A DNA stretch of 14,647 nucleotides from DATNBT01 sp964579765 (GTDB taxonomy: Bacteria > Acidobacteriota > Vicinamibacteria > Vicinamibacterales > CAVVIG01). Below, piece by piece: positions 1-8,007 of this stretch. The notes beneath the pieces were generated by a model that worked only from the letters and a program-made list of their open reading frames with translations, was not told the DNA's origin and ran no database searches. The stretch spans positions 1 to 14,647 of the forward strand of contig CAZOIK010000050.1 of the NCBI GenBank assembly GCA_964579765.1. The letters run 5' to 3'. Position 1 is the first letter of the stretch, and every line of letters begins with the position of its first letter. The translations under genes were made by a program, and so were the position numbers.

Positions 1-1565
1 TCTTCTGCCTCGACGAACGCGAGGAGTCGTTCCGCCGCCATCTCGAGGACGTCGAGCCGGCGTGCGAGACGTTCAGCACCGCCGGCTTCTTCAACGTCGC
101 GATGTACCACCAGGGCGCGGCCGACGCGCACCCGCGTCCGCTGTGCCCCGTGGCGATCCGGCCGGATCACTACGTCGCCGAAGTCGATCCCGACGCGGAT
201 CGCTTCGCGCGCCGCTGCAGCCGCTGCGTGCGGCGCGCCGCAGGGTTCCTCGGCTACAACGTCCACCTCGGCAGCCGGCTGCCGGTCCGCGGCGCGCTGC
301 TGATGACGGCGTTCGGATGGCTCACGCTCGTCCCGCTCGTGCTCCGCGTCGTCTTTCCGTGGCTGTTCTCGAAATGGCGCAACGTGACGCCAGACGCCTT
401 CACGGCCTCGCGCACGCGACTGCAGATCGATCGCGACGACACGACGCCGCCGATCGGCACGCATTCGGGATTCACCATCGACGAGATGGCCGCCGTCGTC
501 CGGCGCGTGCTCGAAGACACGGGACTCGGCGTCCATCTCGCGCCCGTCGTTCTCGTCGTCGGCCACGGATCGAGCAGCCTCAACAACCCGCACGGATCGG
601 CCTACGACTGCGGCGCCTGCGGCGGCGGACGCGGCGGACCCAACGCGCGCGCGTTCGCGCAGATGGCGAACGATCCCCGCGTCCGCGGCGCGCTCGCCGC
701 GGCCGGACTGCCGATTCCCGACGCCGTCTGGTTCGTCGGCGCGGAGCGCAACACGGCGAACAACACGGTCACGGTCTTCGACGGCGACTTGATCCCGGAT
801 GCCTGCCGGGCCGCCTTCGACGCCGCGAGCGCCGCCGTCGAGACGGCCCGCCGGCGCGAGGCCCACGAGCGGTGCCGGCGTTTCGACTCGGCGCCGCTCT
901 GGTATCCGCCGGTCGCCGCGCTCGCGCACGTGCAGGGGCGCGCGGCCGATCTGGCGCAGCCGCGGCCGGAGCTCGGCCACGCCACCAACGCGTTCTGCGT
1001 CATCGGCCGCCGCGCGCGGACGCGCGGCCTGTTCCTCGACCGCCGCGCGTTCCTCATCTCCTACGATCCGCGACGGGACGACGACGGCGCGATCCTGGCG
1101 CGCATCATGGCGGCGGCCGTTCCCGTCGTCGCCGGCATCAGCCTCGAATACTTTTTCAGCTACGTCGATCCGGCCGGCTACGGCAGCGGGACGAAGCTCC
1201 CGCACAACGTCGCGTCGCTCGTCGGCGTGATGGACGGCGCGCAGAGCGACCTGCGCACCGGCCTGCCGTGGCAGATGGTGGAGATTCACGAGCCGGCGCG
1301 GCTCGCGATCGTCGTCGAGGGCCCGCGCGATCGCCTGTCGCGCGTCGTGGACGGCAACCCCGCGCTCGCGCGGCTCGTGCGCAACCGCTGGGTCTGGCTC
1401 GCGTCGCTCGACGAACGCTCGGGCGCGCTCTGGGAGCTCCGCGCGGACGGCTTCGTGCCGCACACGCCCGCGGAGGCGCTGCCGATCGTCACCGGCGACT
1501 CCGCGGCGTGGTATCAGGGCAAGCGCGGGTTCCTGCCCCCGGTCGCGCTCGTGCCCGCGCAATGA
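1..1565 (+). CDS. dabA: DabA-like inorganic carbon transporter subunit (DUF2309/UPF0753), 5' end outside the window
   Basis: About 520 C-terminal residues are visible, in the frame whose first full codon is at base 3; the N-terminal part lies before the window. The DUF2309 family includes DabA, the zinc-dependent, beta-carbonic-anhydrase-like subunit of the DAB system, which works with a membrane partner to accumulate bicarbonate. Seen here: FCLDEREESFRRHLE at the left edge matches the family's FCIDxR motif, whose Cys and Asp (codons at 6 and 12) are zinc-site residues in characterised DabA. GHGS, with His at 564-566, is followed 15 residues later by the first Cys of YDCGACGG (609-611), the same His-Cys spacing as the second half of that site. 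The four expected metal-site residues are therefore present. The stop (563-565 of codon block 1563-1565) overlaps the next start as ATGA, so the two genes are probably translationally coupled. Family assignment is firm; the transported substrate is inferred. Confidence 0.9.
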   Translation, partial: FCLDEREESFRRHLEDVEPACETFSTAGFFNVAMYHQGAADAHPRPLCPVAIRPDHYVAEVDPDADRFARRCSRCVRRAAGFLGYNVHLGSRLPVRGALLMTAFGWLTLVPLVLRVVFPWLFSKWRNVTPDAFTASRTRLQIDRDDTTPPIGTHSGFTIDEMAAVVRRVLEDTGLGVHLAPVVLVVGHGSSSLNNPHGSAYDCGACGGGRGGPNARAFAQMANDPRVRGALAAAGLPIPDAVWFVGAERNTANNTVTVFDGDLIPDACRAAFDAASAAVETARRREAHERCRRFDSAPLWYPPVAALAHVQGRAADLAQPRPELGHATNAFCVIGRRARTRGLFLDRRAFLISYDPRRDDDGAILARIMAAAVPVVAGISLEYFFSYVDPAGYGSGTKLPHNVASLVGVMDGAQSDLRTGLPWQMVEIHEPARLAIVVEGPRDRLSRVVDGNPALARLVRNRWVWLASLDERSGALWELRADGFVPHTPAEALPIVTGDSAAWYQGKRGFLPPVALVPAQ

Positions 1566-2923
1566 TCCACGTGTCGCTCGCGTGGCTCGTTCTCGCCGGC
1601 GTCGCGTCGCCGGCGGCGCTCTTCGCGGTGCTCGGCGTCGCGTCGCTCCTCAACCGCCCGCTGCCCGAGCGCTGGACCGGCCGCCTCGCCGGCGCGGCGA
1701 TGACGATGGCGTGGGCCGCGTTGTCGATCGCGCTCGTCGTGTACGGCGTCACGCGCACGGGCACGCGGCTGCTGTCCTACGGCGCATGGTCCACGTCGCA
1801 CGGCGGCGGCATCGCAATCGAGTTCCTCGTCGATCGCCTGTCGCTCGCGTTCGCCGCGCTGTCGGCCGCCATCGCCGGCGTCGTCTCGGCGTTTTCGAAC
1901 CGCTACCTGCACCGCGAGCGCGGCTACAACCGCTACTTCGTGCTGCTCGCCATGTTCGTGACGGGGATGCTGCTCGTCGCGCTGGCCGGCAACGTCGAGG
2001 TGCTCTTCGTCGGCTGGGAGCTCGTGGGCCTGAGCTCGGCGCTGCTGGTCGCGTTCTTCCACGAGCGGCCGGCGGCGGTCGGCAACGCGCTGCGCGTGTT
2101 CTCGGTGTACCGCACGAGCGACGCCGCGATGCTGTCGGCGGCCGTGCTCCTGCGGCACGTCGCCGGCAGCGACAGCCTGGGGCTCCTGTTCGGCGGCGGC
2201 CGCGCGGCGTCGTTCGGACTCGGCCAGACGAGCGCCACGATCATCGCCGTCCTCCTCATCGTCGCCGTCGCGGGCAAGAGCGCGCTGCTCCCGTTTTCCG
2301 GCTGGCTGCCGCGCGCGATGGAAGGCCCGACGCCGTCGAGCGCCGTCTACTACGGATCGCTGTCGATTCACGCCGGCTGCTTCCTGCTGCTGCGGTCGGC
2401 GCCGCTGCTCGAGCATGCGCCGGCGGCGCGGCTGCTGGCCGGCGGCCTCGGCGCCGCGACGGCGGTGTTCGCGGGCGTGACGACGCGCGTGCAGAGCGAC
2501 GTCAAGTCGCAGCTCGCCTACGCGTCGCTGACGCAGGTCGGCCTCATCGTGCTCGAGATCGCGATCGGCTGGTACACGATCGCGTTTCTCCACCTCGCGG
2601 GACACGCGTGCTACCGCCTGCTGCAGTTTCTGAGCGCGCCCAACGTCCTGCACGATCTGCACGGGATCGAGAACGCGATCGGCGCCCGGCCCGCGCGCGC
2701 CGCCGGGCTGCTCGACACGCTGGCGCCGGAACGTGTGCGCCGCCGCCTCTATCTCGTCGCGCTCGAACGCGGATTCCTCGACAGCTTCCTCGATCGCCTC
2801 GTCGTCTCGCCGTTCGTGCGCGCGGCCCGCGCGCTGACGGCCGTCGATCGCCGCTTGTGCGACGTCGTGCTGCCCGCGCGGCCTTCGGCTGCCGAGGCCG
2901 AGACCGGAGACCTCGATGAGTGA
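1562..2923 (+). CDS. dabB: NuoL/DabB-like proton-conducting membrane subunit
   Basis: A 453-residue polytopic membrane protein of the proton-conducting transporter family (PF00361: NuoL/M/N, MrpA/D, DabB). Seen in the sequence: VGWELVGLSSALLVAFF with Glu153 (TM5 glutamate), AGKSALLPFSGWLPRAMEGP with Lys239 (TM7 lysine), DVKSQLAYASLTQVGL with Lys315, and FLHLAGHACYRLLQFLSA with His344/His348. These are the charged residues that form the proton path in the family. It is shorter than NuoL (about 610 residues) and has no long lateral helix. The start is the ATG that overlaps the dabA stop (ATGA); the open frame continues upstream to base 62, but that extension only reads dabA out of frame. In DAB systems the membrane subunit is thought to couple cation or proton flow to DabA activity. 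A Nuo or Mrp complex is unlikely because no other such subunits are nearby. Confidence 0.87.
   Translation: MIHVSLAWLVLAGVASPAALFAVLGVASLLNRPLPERWTGRLAGAAMTMAWAALSIALVVYGVTRTGTRLLSYGAWSTSHGGGIAIEFLVDRLSLAFAALSAAIAGVVSAFSNRYLHRERGYNRYFVLLAMFVTGMLLVALAGNVEVLFVGWELVGLSSALLVAFFHERPAAVGNALRVFSVYRTSDAAMLSAAVLLRHVAGSDSLGLLFGGGRAASFGLGQTSATIIAVLLIVAVAGKSALLPFSGWLPRAMEGPTPSSAVYYGSLSIHAGCFLLLRSAPLLEHAPAARLLAGGLGAATAVFAGVTTRVQSDVKSQLAYASLTQVGLIVLEIAIGWYTIAFLHLAGHACYRLLQFLSAPNVLHDLHGIENAIGARPARAAGLLDTLAPERVRRRLYLVALERGFLDSFLDRLVVSPFVRAARALTAVDRRLCDVVLPARPSAAEAETGDLDE
2906..2910 (+). promoter_or_regulatory. Ribosome binding site for the third DAB-locus gene
   Basis: GGAGA lies five bases before the ATG at 2916, inside the end of the preceding coding sequence. 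It fixes that ATG as the start even though it makes the two genes overlap by eight bases. Confidence 0.6.
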
Positions 2924-4313
2924 CGCGCGGCTCTGGATCGCCGCGCTCATGGCGTGGCCCGCGCTCGTCGTCGGTGCGTCCTGGCTCCGGCTCGACGTCG
3001 AACGGCTGCGCCGTCTCGCGGTCGCCGCATCCGGCCTCATGCTGCTGACGGCCGCCGCGATCGCCCTGTCGCCGCACCTCCGCACGTTCGCGATCCGCAG
3101 CGCCGCGCTGACGGCCGCGCCGGGCGGCGAAGCGATCCTGCGCATCGACACGCTCTCGAGCGTGCTTCTGCCGTTTGCGGCGGCCCTGTGGCTGCTGACC
3201 GTCGCGGTGACGCCGCGCGCCTCGCTCGACCGGGGCGGCCTGCGGCGCACGGCCGTCGCGACGCTCGTCACCGCCGCGTCGTTTCTCACCGAGAGCGCGG
3301 TCGTCCTGGTGCTGCTGACGGTCGCGTCGGTGCTGACGTTTCTCTCCGCGCTGCCGGGCGAGGCGCACCGCAGCCAGCGGCGGGTCGTCGCCGCCTACCT
3401 CGGCGGCTCGACGCTGCTCTTCGCCGCGGGCGTCGTCCTGCTCGCCGGTCCGTTCGCCGCGCATCCACGTCTTCAGGCGATCGGGCTGTGGCTCATCGTC
3501 GTCGCCGCGCTCACGCGCAAAGGCATTCTGCCGCTGCACGCGTGGGTGCCCGAGGTCTTCGACCGCGGACGGCTGGGACCCGCGATTCTCTTCACCGCGC
3601 CGCAAGTCGGCGCTTACATCACCGTCGTGCTGATCGTGCCGCGGGCGACGCCGGAGATGCTGCGCACGATTGCCGTCCTCGCGCTCGGCACGGCCGTCTA
3701 CGGCGCGGCGCTCGCGCTGGTGCAGTCGAGCGCGCGCCGCGCGTGCGGCTATCTCTTCGTGAGCCAGTCGGCGCTGGTGATGGCCGGCCTCGACTGCACG
3801 AGCGCGACGGCGCTCGCCGGCGGGCTGCTCGTGTGGCTCTCGGCCGGCCTCGCGTTCGCGGGCCTCGCGCGCGCGGTGCTCGTCCTCGAAGCCCGCCGCG
3901 GCCGGCTCGACCTGACGACGTATCACGGCGGGTACCATCGGATGCCGGTGCTCGCGATCAGTTTTCTCTGCATGGGCCTCGCGTGCACCGGCTTCCCCGG
4001 CACGCTCGGCTTCGTCGGTCAGGAACTGCTCGTTGACGGCGCGGTGGACGCGTTCCCGATCATGGGCTTCGCCGTCGTCATCGCGTCGGCGCTGACCGGA
4101 CTGGCCGTGCTGCGGATGTACTTCTCGCTCTTCTGCGGACGTCCCACCGTCCGGTCGCGCGCGGATCTGCGTCTCGGCCTGACCCGGCGCGAAGCGTGGA
4201 CGTTCGTCGCGCTGGTCGTCGCGCTCGTCGGCTTCGGCCTCGCGCCGCGCCCGCTCGTCGATTCGCGCTTCGCCGCGAGCGACGCCATCCTCCACGCGCG
4301 CAGCCCCAAGTAG
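2916..4313 (+). CDS. Second NuoM/NuoN-like proton-channel-family membrane subunit
   Basis: A 465-residue hydrophobic protein with about 12-14 likely membrane segments. TRKGILPLHAWVPEVF (Lys202) matches the TM7 lysine motif of NuoM/N (KxPxxPxHxWLPDA). GFPGTLGFVGQELL near residue 359 and the MYFSLFCGRP segment near 401 also match NuoM-type proteins. The conserved TM5 glutamate is not obvious: where NuoL/M/N have W/L-E-L, this protein reads VLLTVASVL (about 131-140). The nearest glutamate, Glu126, is at the start of that helix. The TM8 lysine position reads ARR (Arg274-275). It overlaps the upstream gene by eight bases (ATGAGTGA) and so belongs to the same transcript. Membership in the PF00361 family is well supported. 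A role as second membrane partner of DabA is inferred from position alone. A stray NuoM copy is the alternative. Confidence 0.8.
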   Translation: MSDARLWIAALMAWPALVVGASWLRLDVERLRRLAVAASGLMLLTAAAIALSPHLRTFAIRSAALTAAPGGEAILRIDTLSSVLLPFAAALWLLTVAVTPRASLDRGGLRRTAVATLVTAASFLTESAVVLVLLTVASVLTFLSALPGEAHRSQRRVVAAYLGGSTLLFAAGVVLLAGPFAAHPRLQAIGLWLIVVAALTRKGILPLHAWVPEVFDRGRLGPAILFTAPQVGAYITVVLIVPRATPEMLRTIAVLALGTAVYGAALALVQSSARRACGYLFVSQSALVMAGLDCTSATALAGGLLVWLSAGLAFAGLARAVLVLEARRGRLDLTTYHGGYHRMPVLAISFLCMGLACTGFPGTLGFVGQELLVDGAVDAFPIMGFAVVIASALTGLAVLRMYFSLFCGRPTVRSRADLRLGLTRREAWTFVALVVALVGFGLAPRPLVDSRFAASDAILHARSPK

Positions 4314-4321
4314 CGATGTAG

Positions 4322-4342
4322 GGCGATCCTTTCAGGAGCGCC
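4322..4342. terminator. Imperfect hairpin between convergent genes, possible bidirectional terminator
   Basis: GGCG-A-TCCT-TTC-AGGA-G-CGCC forms a stem of two 4-bp blocks separated by one A/G mismatch, with a 3-base loop. It sits 8 bases after the stop of the plus-strand operon and covers the last codons of the convergent DUF488 gene. There is no T-run on either side, so it is not a standard intrinsic terminator. Confidence 0.3.
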
Positions 4343-4694
4343 GCGCCGCACGCCGCGCGCTGAGGTACTGCTGCAGCGCCACGGCGTTGTTGTGCTCGGT
4401 GTCGTGCGCGCTGTAGACCAGCGTCACGGTGCCGCGCCGGGCCGCGGCGAGAATCGGCCGCCACGTATCCGGGTGCGCGTCCAGCTCGCGACGATAGCGT
4501 TTCCGGAACCCGTCCCACTTCTCCGGGTCGTGTCCGAACCACCGCCGCAGCTCGGTGCTCGGCGCGACGTCCTTCAGCCATGCGGCGACGTGCAGCTTCG
4601 TCTTCGAGACGCCCCGGGGCCAGAGCCGCTCGACGAGAAACCGCGTCCCGTCGGCCCGCTTCACCGGTTCGTACGCCCGCTTCACTGCAATCAT
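4332..4694 (-). CDS. DUF488 family protein (YeaO type)
   Basis: A 120-residue soluble protein. RFLVERLWPRGVSK near residue 18, WFGHDPEKWDGFRKRY near 52, and LVYSAHDTEHNNAVAL near 92 are the hallmark segments of the DUF488/YeaO family, and the length is normal for it. The biochemical role of the family is not established. The ATG at 4694 is preceded by GAGAGG (bases 4701-4706 on the complementary strand) at a 6-base spacing, which supports this start. It is the last gene of a minus-strand run, 39 bases after the cytochrome b-molybdoenzyme, and ends convergently 18 bases from the DAB operon. Co-transcription with the oxidoreductase is likely from spacing, but a functional link is unproven. Confidence 0.88.
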   Translation of the reverse strand: MIAVKRAYEPVKRADGTRFLVERLWPRGVSKTKLHVAAWLKDVAPSTELRRWFGHDPEKWDGFRKRYRRELDAHPDTWRPILAAARRGTVTLVYSAHDTEHNNAVALQQYLSARRAARRS

Positions 4695-4733
4695 CGGATG
4701 CCTCTCGCTGCGTCGTGTCCGCCTTCAGGCCTG

Positions 4734-6401
4734 CTAAATGTTCGGCAGCAGATCGAAGTACTCGTCGTCTTCGTTCTTGCCGCCCTGCCCGGCCCCGACC
4801 TGGCGTATCGATTCGATGAACTCGATGCGTCGAATCCACTTCACCATCTTGTAGCCGAGCTGGTTCTCCACGCGCAGCCGGAGCGGCGCGCCGTACACGT
4901 CGGGCAGAGGACGGCCGTTCATCTCGAAGGCCAGCAGGCACTCCGGCTTCAGCACGTTCTCCAGAAATTGCGTGTCGTAGTACTCGTCGCCGTACAGCGA
5001 CGGACCGTACGAGAAGAACGCGACGACCTTCGCGTGCGGCAGCGGCCGGACCATGTCGATGAGGACGCGCATCGGCACGCCGCGCCACTTCGCGATGCCC
5101 GTCCAGCCCTGGATGCAGTGGTGCATCGAGATGTGCTCCACGGTCGGCAGACGTTCGAGATCACGCAGCGTGATCGCGATCGGCTGCTCGACGAGGCCGC
5201 CGATCGAGAGCACGTAGTCGTGGAAGCCCTGCTTCGCCAGGGCGGCCCACTCGCCGCCGACCGGCAGCTTTCCGTTCGGCCAGAAGAACGGCGAGATGTC
5301 TGCTTCGCCGTAGTGCTCGCGCGGGTCGAGGCGGTTGAGCGTGATCATCTGCATCGGATAGGTCACGCGGTTCACCGCGCGCTGCAGCGCGCGCGGATGC
5401 GTCCACGAGACATGGTGCGCGACGATCCACACGGCAACAACGATCCCGATGCCAACCGCGCCCCACAGCACGCCGCCCAGGCCGAGGTCGTCGGTGCCCA
5501 TCACGATGTGATTCATGTTGCGGACGAGGCCGGTCATCACGACGAGCGTGACGTGCACGGCGAGGAAGGCGACGAAGCCGGCCATGGTCAGGAAATGAAT
5601 CGAGCGCGCGGACTGCCGCCCCCCGAAGAGCCTCGCGTATGCGGGGAAGCGGTTCACGATCGCCGGCGACATCGCGATGCCGCTCAGGATGGCAATCGGC
5701 CCGAACAGAAAGAAGACCGAGAAATAGGCGAGCTGCTGCAGCGCGTTGTAGCCGTAGAACCCGTTGGGCTCCGGCGGCAGGTGCAGCGTCGCGTAGTGCA
5801 CCCACGTGTTCCACGCCTGCGAGAGGACGAGCCACGACGTCGGCACGAGCCGCCGCCACTGATCCGTCGCAAAGAGCATGATCGCGAAGACGATGCCGGT
5901 GCCGATGAAGCCGTGGACGTTGATGAAGTGCCACGCGCGCGCCACGCCGATCGTGTGGCGATAGCCGGGCGTCGCGATATAGGGCGAGACGTACCGCGCG
6001 TCGTCTTTCGCCGTCCAGAGGCGATCGCTCGGGACGCGCGTCGGCGTGAACCGGATCCACTCCGTGCCCGGCGCGCAGCCGTCGTTGAAGTACAGCCGCG
6101 GATGATCGGCGAGAATCGACAGCCCGCTCCGCACGAGCATCGTCACGAACAGGAAATTGAAGAAGTGGCAGTAGCGCACCCAGACCGGAAACCCGTGGGG
6201 CGAGGGCGCGCTGTTGGGATTGCCGATGGAGAGCGCCGTGATGATCGGTTCGCCGGCGAGACCGACCTGGATCCATGCGGCGACGATGACGACGAGCAGC
6301 ACGGCGACCGCGCCGATGAGAATCGACGGCCGGATCCAGATCCGGATTCGGCGGTCCGCGGGATAGTGGACCGCCGCGTGGGCCGCGTCGAACGCGATCA
6401 T
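4734..6401 (-). CDS. Cytochrome b561-like membrane domain fused to a sulfite-oxidase-type molybdopterin domain
   Basis: A 555-residue fusion. Residues 1-335 hold six likely membrane helices (about 24-46, 75-97, 159-179, 223-244, 270-291, 309-330). Histidines in or beside them (His79, His158, His163, His269, His283) suit di-heme b561 / hydrogenase-cytochrome-b type binding. Residues 365-535 match the molybdopterin domain of the sulfite oxidase/MsrP family: SMHHCIQGWTGIAKWRGVPM contains the expected Mo-ligating Cys429, and GAPLRLRVENQLGYKMVKWI is the family's later signature. MsrP and MsrQ are separate proteins in most bacteria; here a cytochrome and a Mo domain share one chain, with the cytochrome first. 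There is no Tat signal. The N-terminus (RRIRIWIR), loops 2-3 and 4-5, and the segment after helix 6 are rich in Arg, which predicts a cytoplasmic Mo domain. The ATG at 6401 follows a TAGGA-type site; the gap from the NHL gene is 23 bases. The substrate is unknown. Confidence 0.85.
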   Translation of the reverse strand: MIAFDAAHAAVHYPADRRIRIWIRPSILIGAVAVLLVVIVAAWIQVGLAGEPIITALSIGNPNSAPSPHGFPVWVRYCHFFNFLFVTMLVRSGLSILADHPRLYFNDGCAPGTEWIRFTPTRVPSDRLWTAKDDARYVSPYIATPGYRHTIGVARAWHFINVHGFIGTGIVFAIMLFATDQWRRLVPTSWLVLSQAWNTWVHYATLHLPPEPNGFYGYNALQQLAYFSVFFLFGPIAILSGIAMSPAIVNRFPAYARLFGGRQSARSIHFLTMAGFVAFLAVHVTLVVMTGLVRNMNHIVMGTDDLGLGGVLWGAVGIGIVVAVWIVAHHVSWTHPRALQRAVNRVTYPMQMITLNRLDPREHYGEADISPFFWPNGKLPVGGEWAALAKQGFHDYVLSIGGLVEQPIAITLRDLERLPTVEHISMHHCIQGWTGIAKWRGVPMRVLIDMVRPLPHAKVVAFFSYGPSLYGDEYYDTQFLENVLKPECLLAFEMNGRPLPDVYGAPLRLRVENQLGYKMVKWIRRIEFIESIRQVGAGQGGKNEDDEYFDLLPNI

Positions 6402-6424
6402 CGTTCGATCCTACCGCCGCCGCA

Positions 6425-7885
6425 CTACTGCAGAACGCCGCCGACCGTCGCGCGGCCGCTGCCGGTGCAGCCCTCCGCGCCGAAGCGGATGAACTTCTGG
6501 ACGCGCTTGCCGTTGTCCACCTCGCCCGTATAAATGTTGCCGTGCGAGTCGATGCCGACCTGGTGCAGCCAGTGGAACTCGCCCGTCTCGCGCCCGCTGC
6601 GCCCGAGCCGGCCGAGCTCCTCGAGCGTGTCGCGCTTGAGGATGTAGATTGTCTGGTTGGAGTTGTCGCCGACGTAGAGGCACGACTGGGCGGCGTCGGT
6701 CGAGAAGTTCATCGACACGGCGGAGCCCGGCAGGTTGTTCGTCTTGATGGCGACGAACTTCTCCTTCACGAACCCGCACTTCCCCGCCTCGCCCGACGGG
6801 TTCGCGCACGGCGTGCCCAGGTTCGCGTCGCGCACGTTGAACACCTGCACGCGGTTGTTGCCGCGATCGCAGACGTAGAGGAAGCCGTCCTTGCTGATCT
6901 TCACGCAGTGCACCGGGTTGCGGAAGAACGCCGGCTTCGCGTGGCCCTTCGTGTAGTCGTCCATCCACGTGCCGGCCGCGGCGGCGGCCTTGTCGTCGAT
7001 CGGGTTGTTGCCGTACGCGCCGAAGTGGCCGATGTACTTCCCCGTCGCCGCATCGACGATGACGACGCGGCGGTTGCCGTAGCCATCAGACACGTACATG
7101 CGGTTGGTTGACGGATCGACCGTGATGTCGGCGGGCAGATAGAACTGCGGCGTGCCGTTTTTTCCGCCGTTGACGTTGTTGCTGTCGGGGCCCTTCGCGC
7201 CGGGGCCGCCGATCATCATCACGAACTTGCCGTCTTTCGTGAACTTCAGAATCATCCCGTCGGCGCCGTTCGTCGTGGACCACGCGGAGCCGTTCGGCTT
7301 GTCGTTGACCGCGTTGCCGCCGAGATAGACGAAGCCGTTGTGATCGACGAAGATGCCGTGCTCGGTGGCCGGCCACACGCAGCCGTCGGCCGCCTTGCAC
7401 TTGCCCGGATCGGCGGGCCCGCCCCACGCGCGCAGGAGTTTGCCGTTCGCGTCGAACTCGAGGACCGAGGGCGCCGGCACGCAGCAGTCGCCGAGCGGAC
7501 CGTACGGCCGCGGGAATCCGAGGACATCGACCGGCTTGCCGTCTTTCGATTTGTTCGTTGCGCCGGTCAGCGCCGCCTCGTCGCTCGTCAGCGTGCGCGG
7601 GCGCTGGTAGACCCAGACGTGATCGTCGGGCGCGACGTAGAGGCCGCCGACCTGGCCGATGATCCAGTTGTTCGGCAGCTTCTGCGGCCAGCTCGCGTCG
7701 GCGACGAACCCCGGCACCTTCGCCGTGGCCGGCACGCCGTAGACGCCCGTGCGGTCGGCGAGGCGCTCGAGGATGCCCGTCGCCGCGAGCGTCTTCGCGT
7801 CCGGCTTGGGCGCCTGCGCGAACGCCAGAGAAGAGAGGAACACGCAGACCAGCGTGCTGCATGCGGCAAGTGGCTTGATCGTCAT
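6425..7885 (-). CDS. Secreted NHL-repeat beta-propeller protein
   Basis: A 486-residue protein starting with MTIKPLAACSTLVCVFLSSLAFAQ, a typical Sec signal peptide with likely cleavage around AFA-Q. The mature part shows repeated NHL-type blades, e.g. VLEFDANGKLLRAWGG (about residue 141), ILKFTKDGKFVMMIGG (212), MYVSDGYGNRRVVIVD (263), FLYVCDRGNNRVQVFNV (335) and the final HQVGIDSHGNIYTGEV (441), consistent with a six-bladed propeller. It has at least ten cysteines after the signal peptide, including a CC pair, as expected for an exported disulfide-bonded protein. NHL propellers bind ligands or, in the amidating-lyase branch, catalyse C-N cleavage; no catalytic set can be assigned here. The open frame extends 19 codons upstream, but the ATG at 7885 has an AGGAG site and begins the signal peptide. 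It is the first gene of the minus-strand run with the molybdoenzyme, so a periplasmic partner role is possible. Confidence 0.87.
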   Translation of the reverse strand: MTIKPLAACSTLVCVFLSSLAFAQAPKPDAKTLAATGILERLADRTGVYGVPATAKVPGFVADASWPQKLPNNWIIGQVGGLYVAPDDHVWVYQRPRTLTSDEAALTGATNKSKDGKPVDVLGFPRPYGPLGDCCVPAPSVLEFDANGKLLRAWGGPADPGKCKAADGCVWPATEHGIFVDHNGFVYLGGNAVNDKPNGSAWSTTNGADGMILKFTKDGKFVMMIGGPGAKGPDSNNVNGGKNGTPQFYLPADITVDPSTNRMYVSDGYGNRRVVIVDAATGKYIGHFGAYGNNPIDDKAAAAAGTWMDDYTKGHAKPAFFRNPVHCVKISKDGFLYVCDRGNNRVQVFNVRDANLGTPCANPSGEAGKCGFVKEKFVAIKTNNLPGSAVSMNFSTDAAQSCLYVGDNSNQTIYILKRDTLEELGRLGRSGRETGEFHWLHQVGIDSHGNIYTGEVDNGKRVQKFIRFGAEGCTGSGRATVGGVLQ

Positions 7886-7891
7886 CGAGCG

Positions 7892-7896
7892 CTCCT
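7892..7896 (-). promoter_or_regulatory. Ribosome binding site of the NHL gene
   Basis: AGGAG on the minus strand, six bases before the ATG at 7885. It decides for this start over the longer open frame beginning at 7942. Confidence 0.65.
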
Positions 7897-8007
7897 GATT
7901 TGTAGTGCGGACCGATCTCGTCTCCGTCCATGAGGGCAGCAAACGCCCGCCCAGGTGGATGAGGCTACTTCAGAACCGCCACACGCTGCTGCTCACCGGG
8001 TAGTGGG

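Noticed and set aside
62..1561. Open frame in phase with the first NuoL-like gene that would add 500 residues
   Set aside because: The extension is Arg/Pro-rich, has no family likeness and overlaps dabA, which has conserved metal-site motifs in another frame. It is a GC-rich shadow.
1514..4295. Two long minus-strand open frames opposite the membrane-subunit genes
   Set aside because: Their translations are Arg/Glu-rich low-complexity strings typical of the antisense of GC-rich genes; the plus-strand proteins have clear family motifs.
4392..6533. 713-codon plus-strand open frame
   Set aside because: It is antisense to DUF488 and the cytochrome b-Mo protein, both strongly supported, and shows no domain.
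7340..7933. Plus-strand open frame opposite the NHL gene
   Set aside because: Arg-rich shadow of a gene with a signal peptide and repeated propeller blades.
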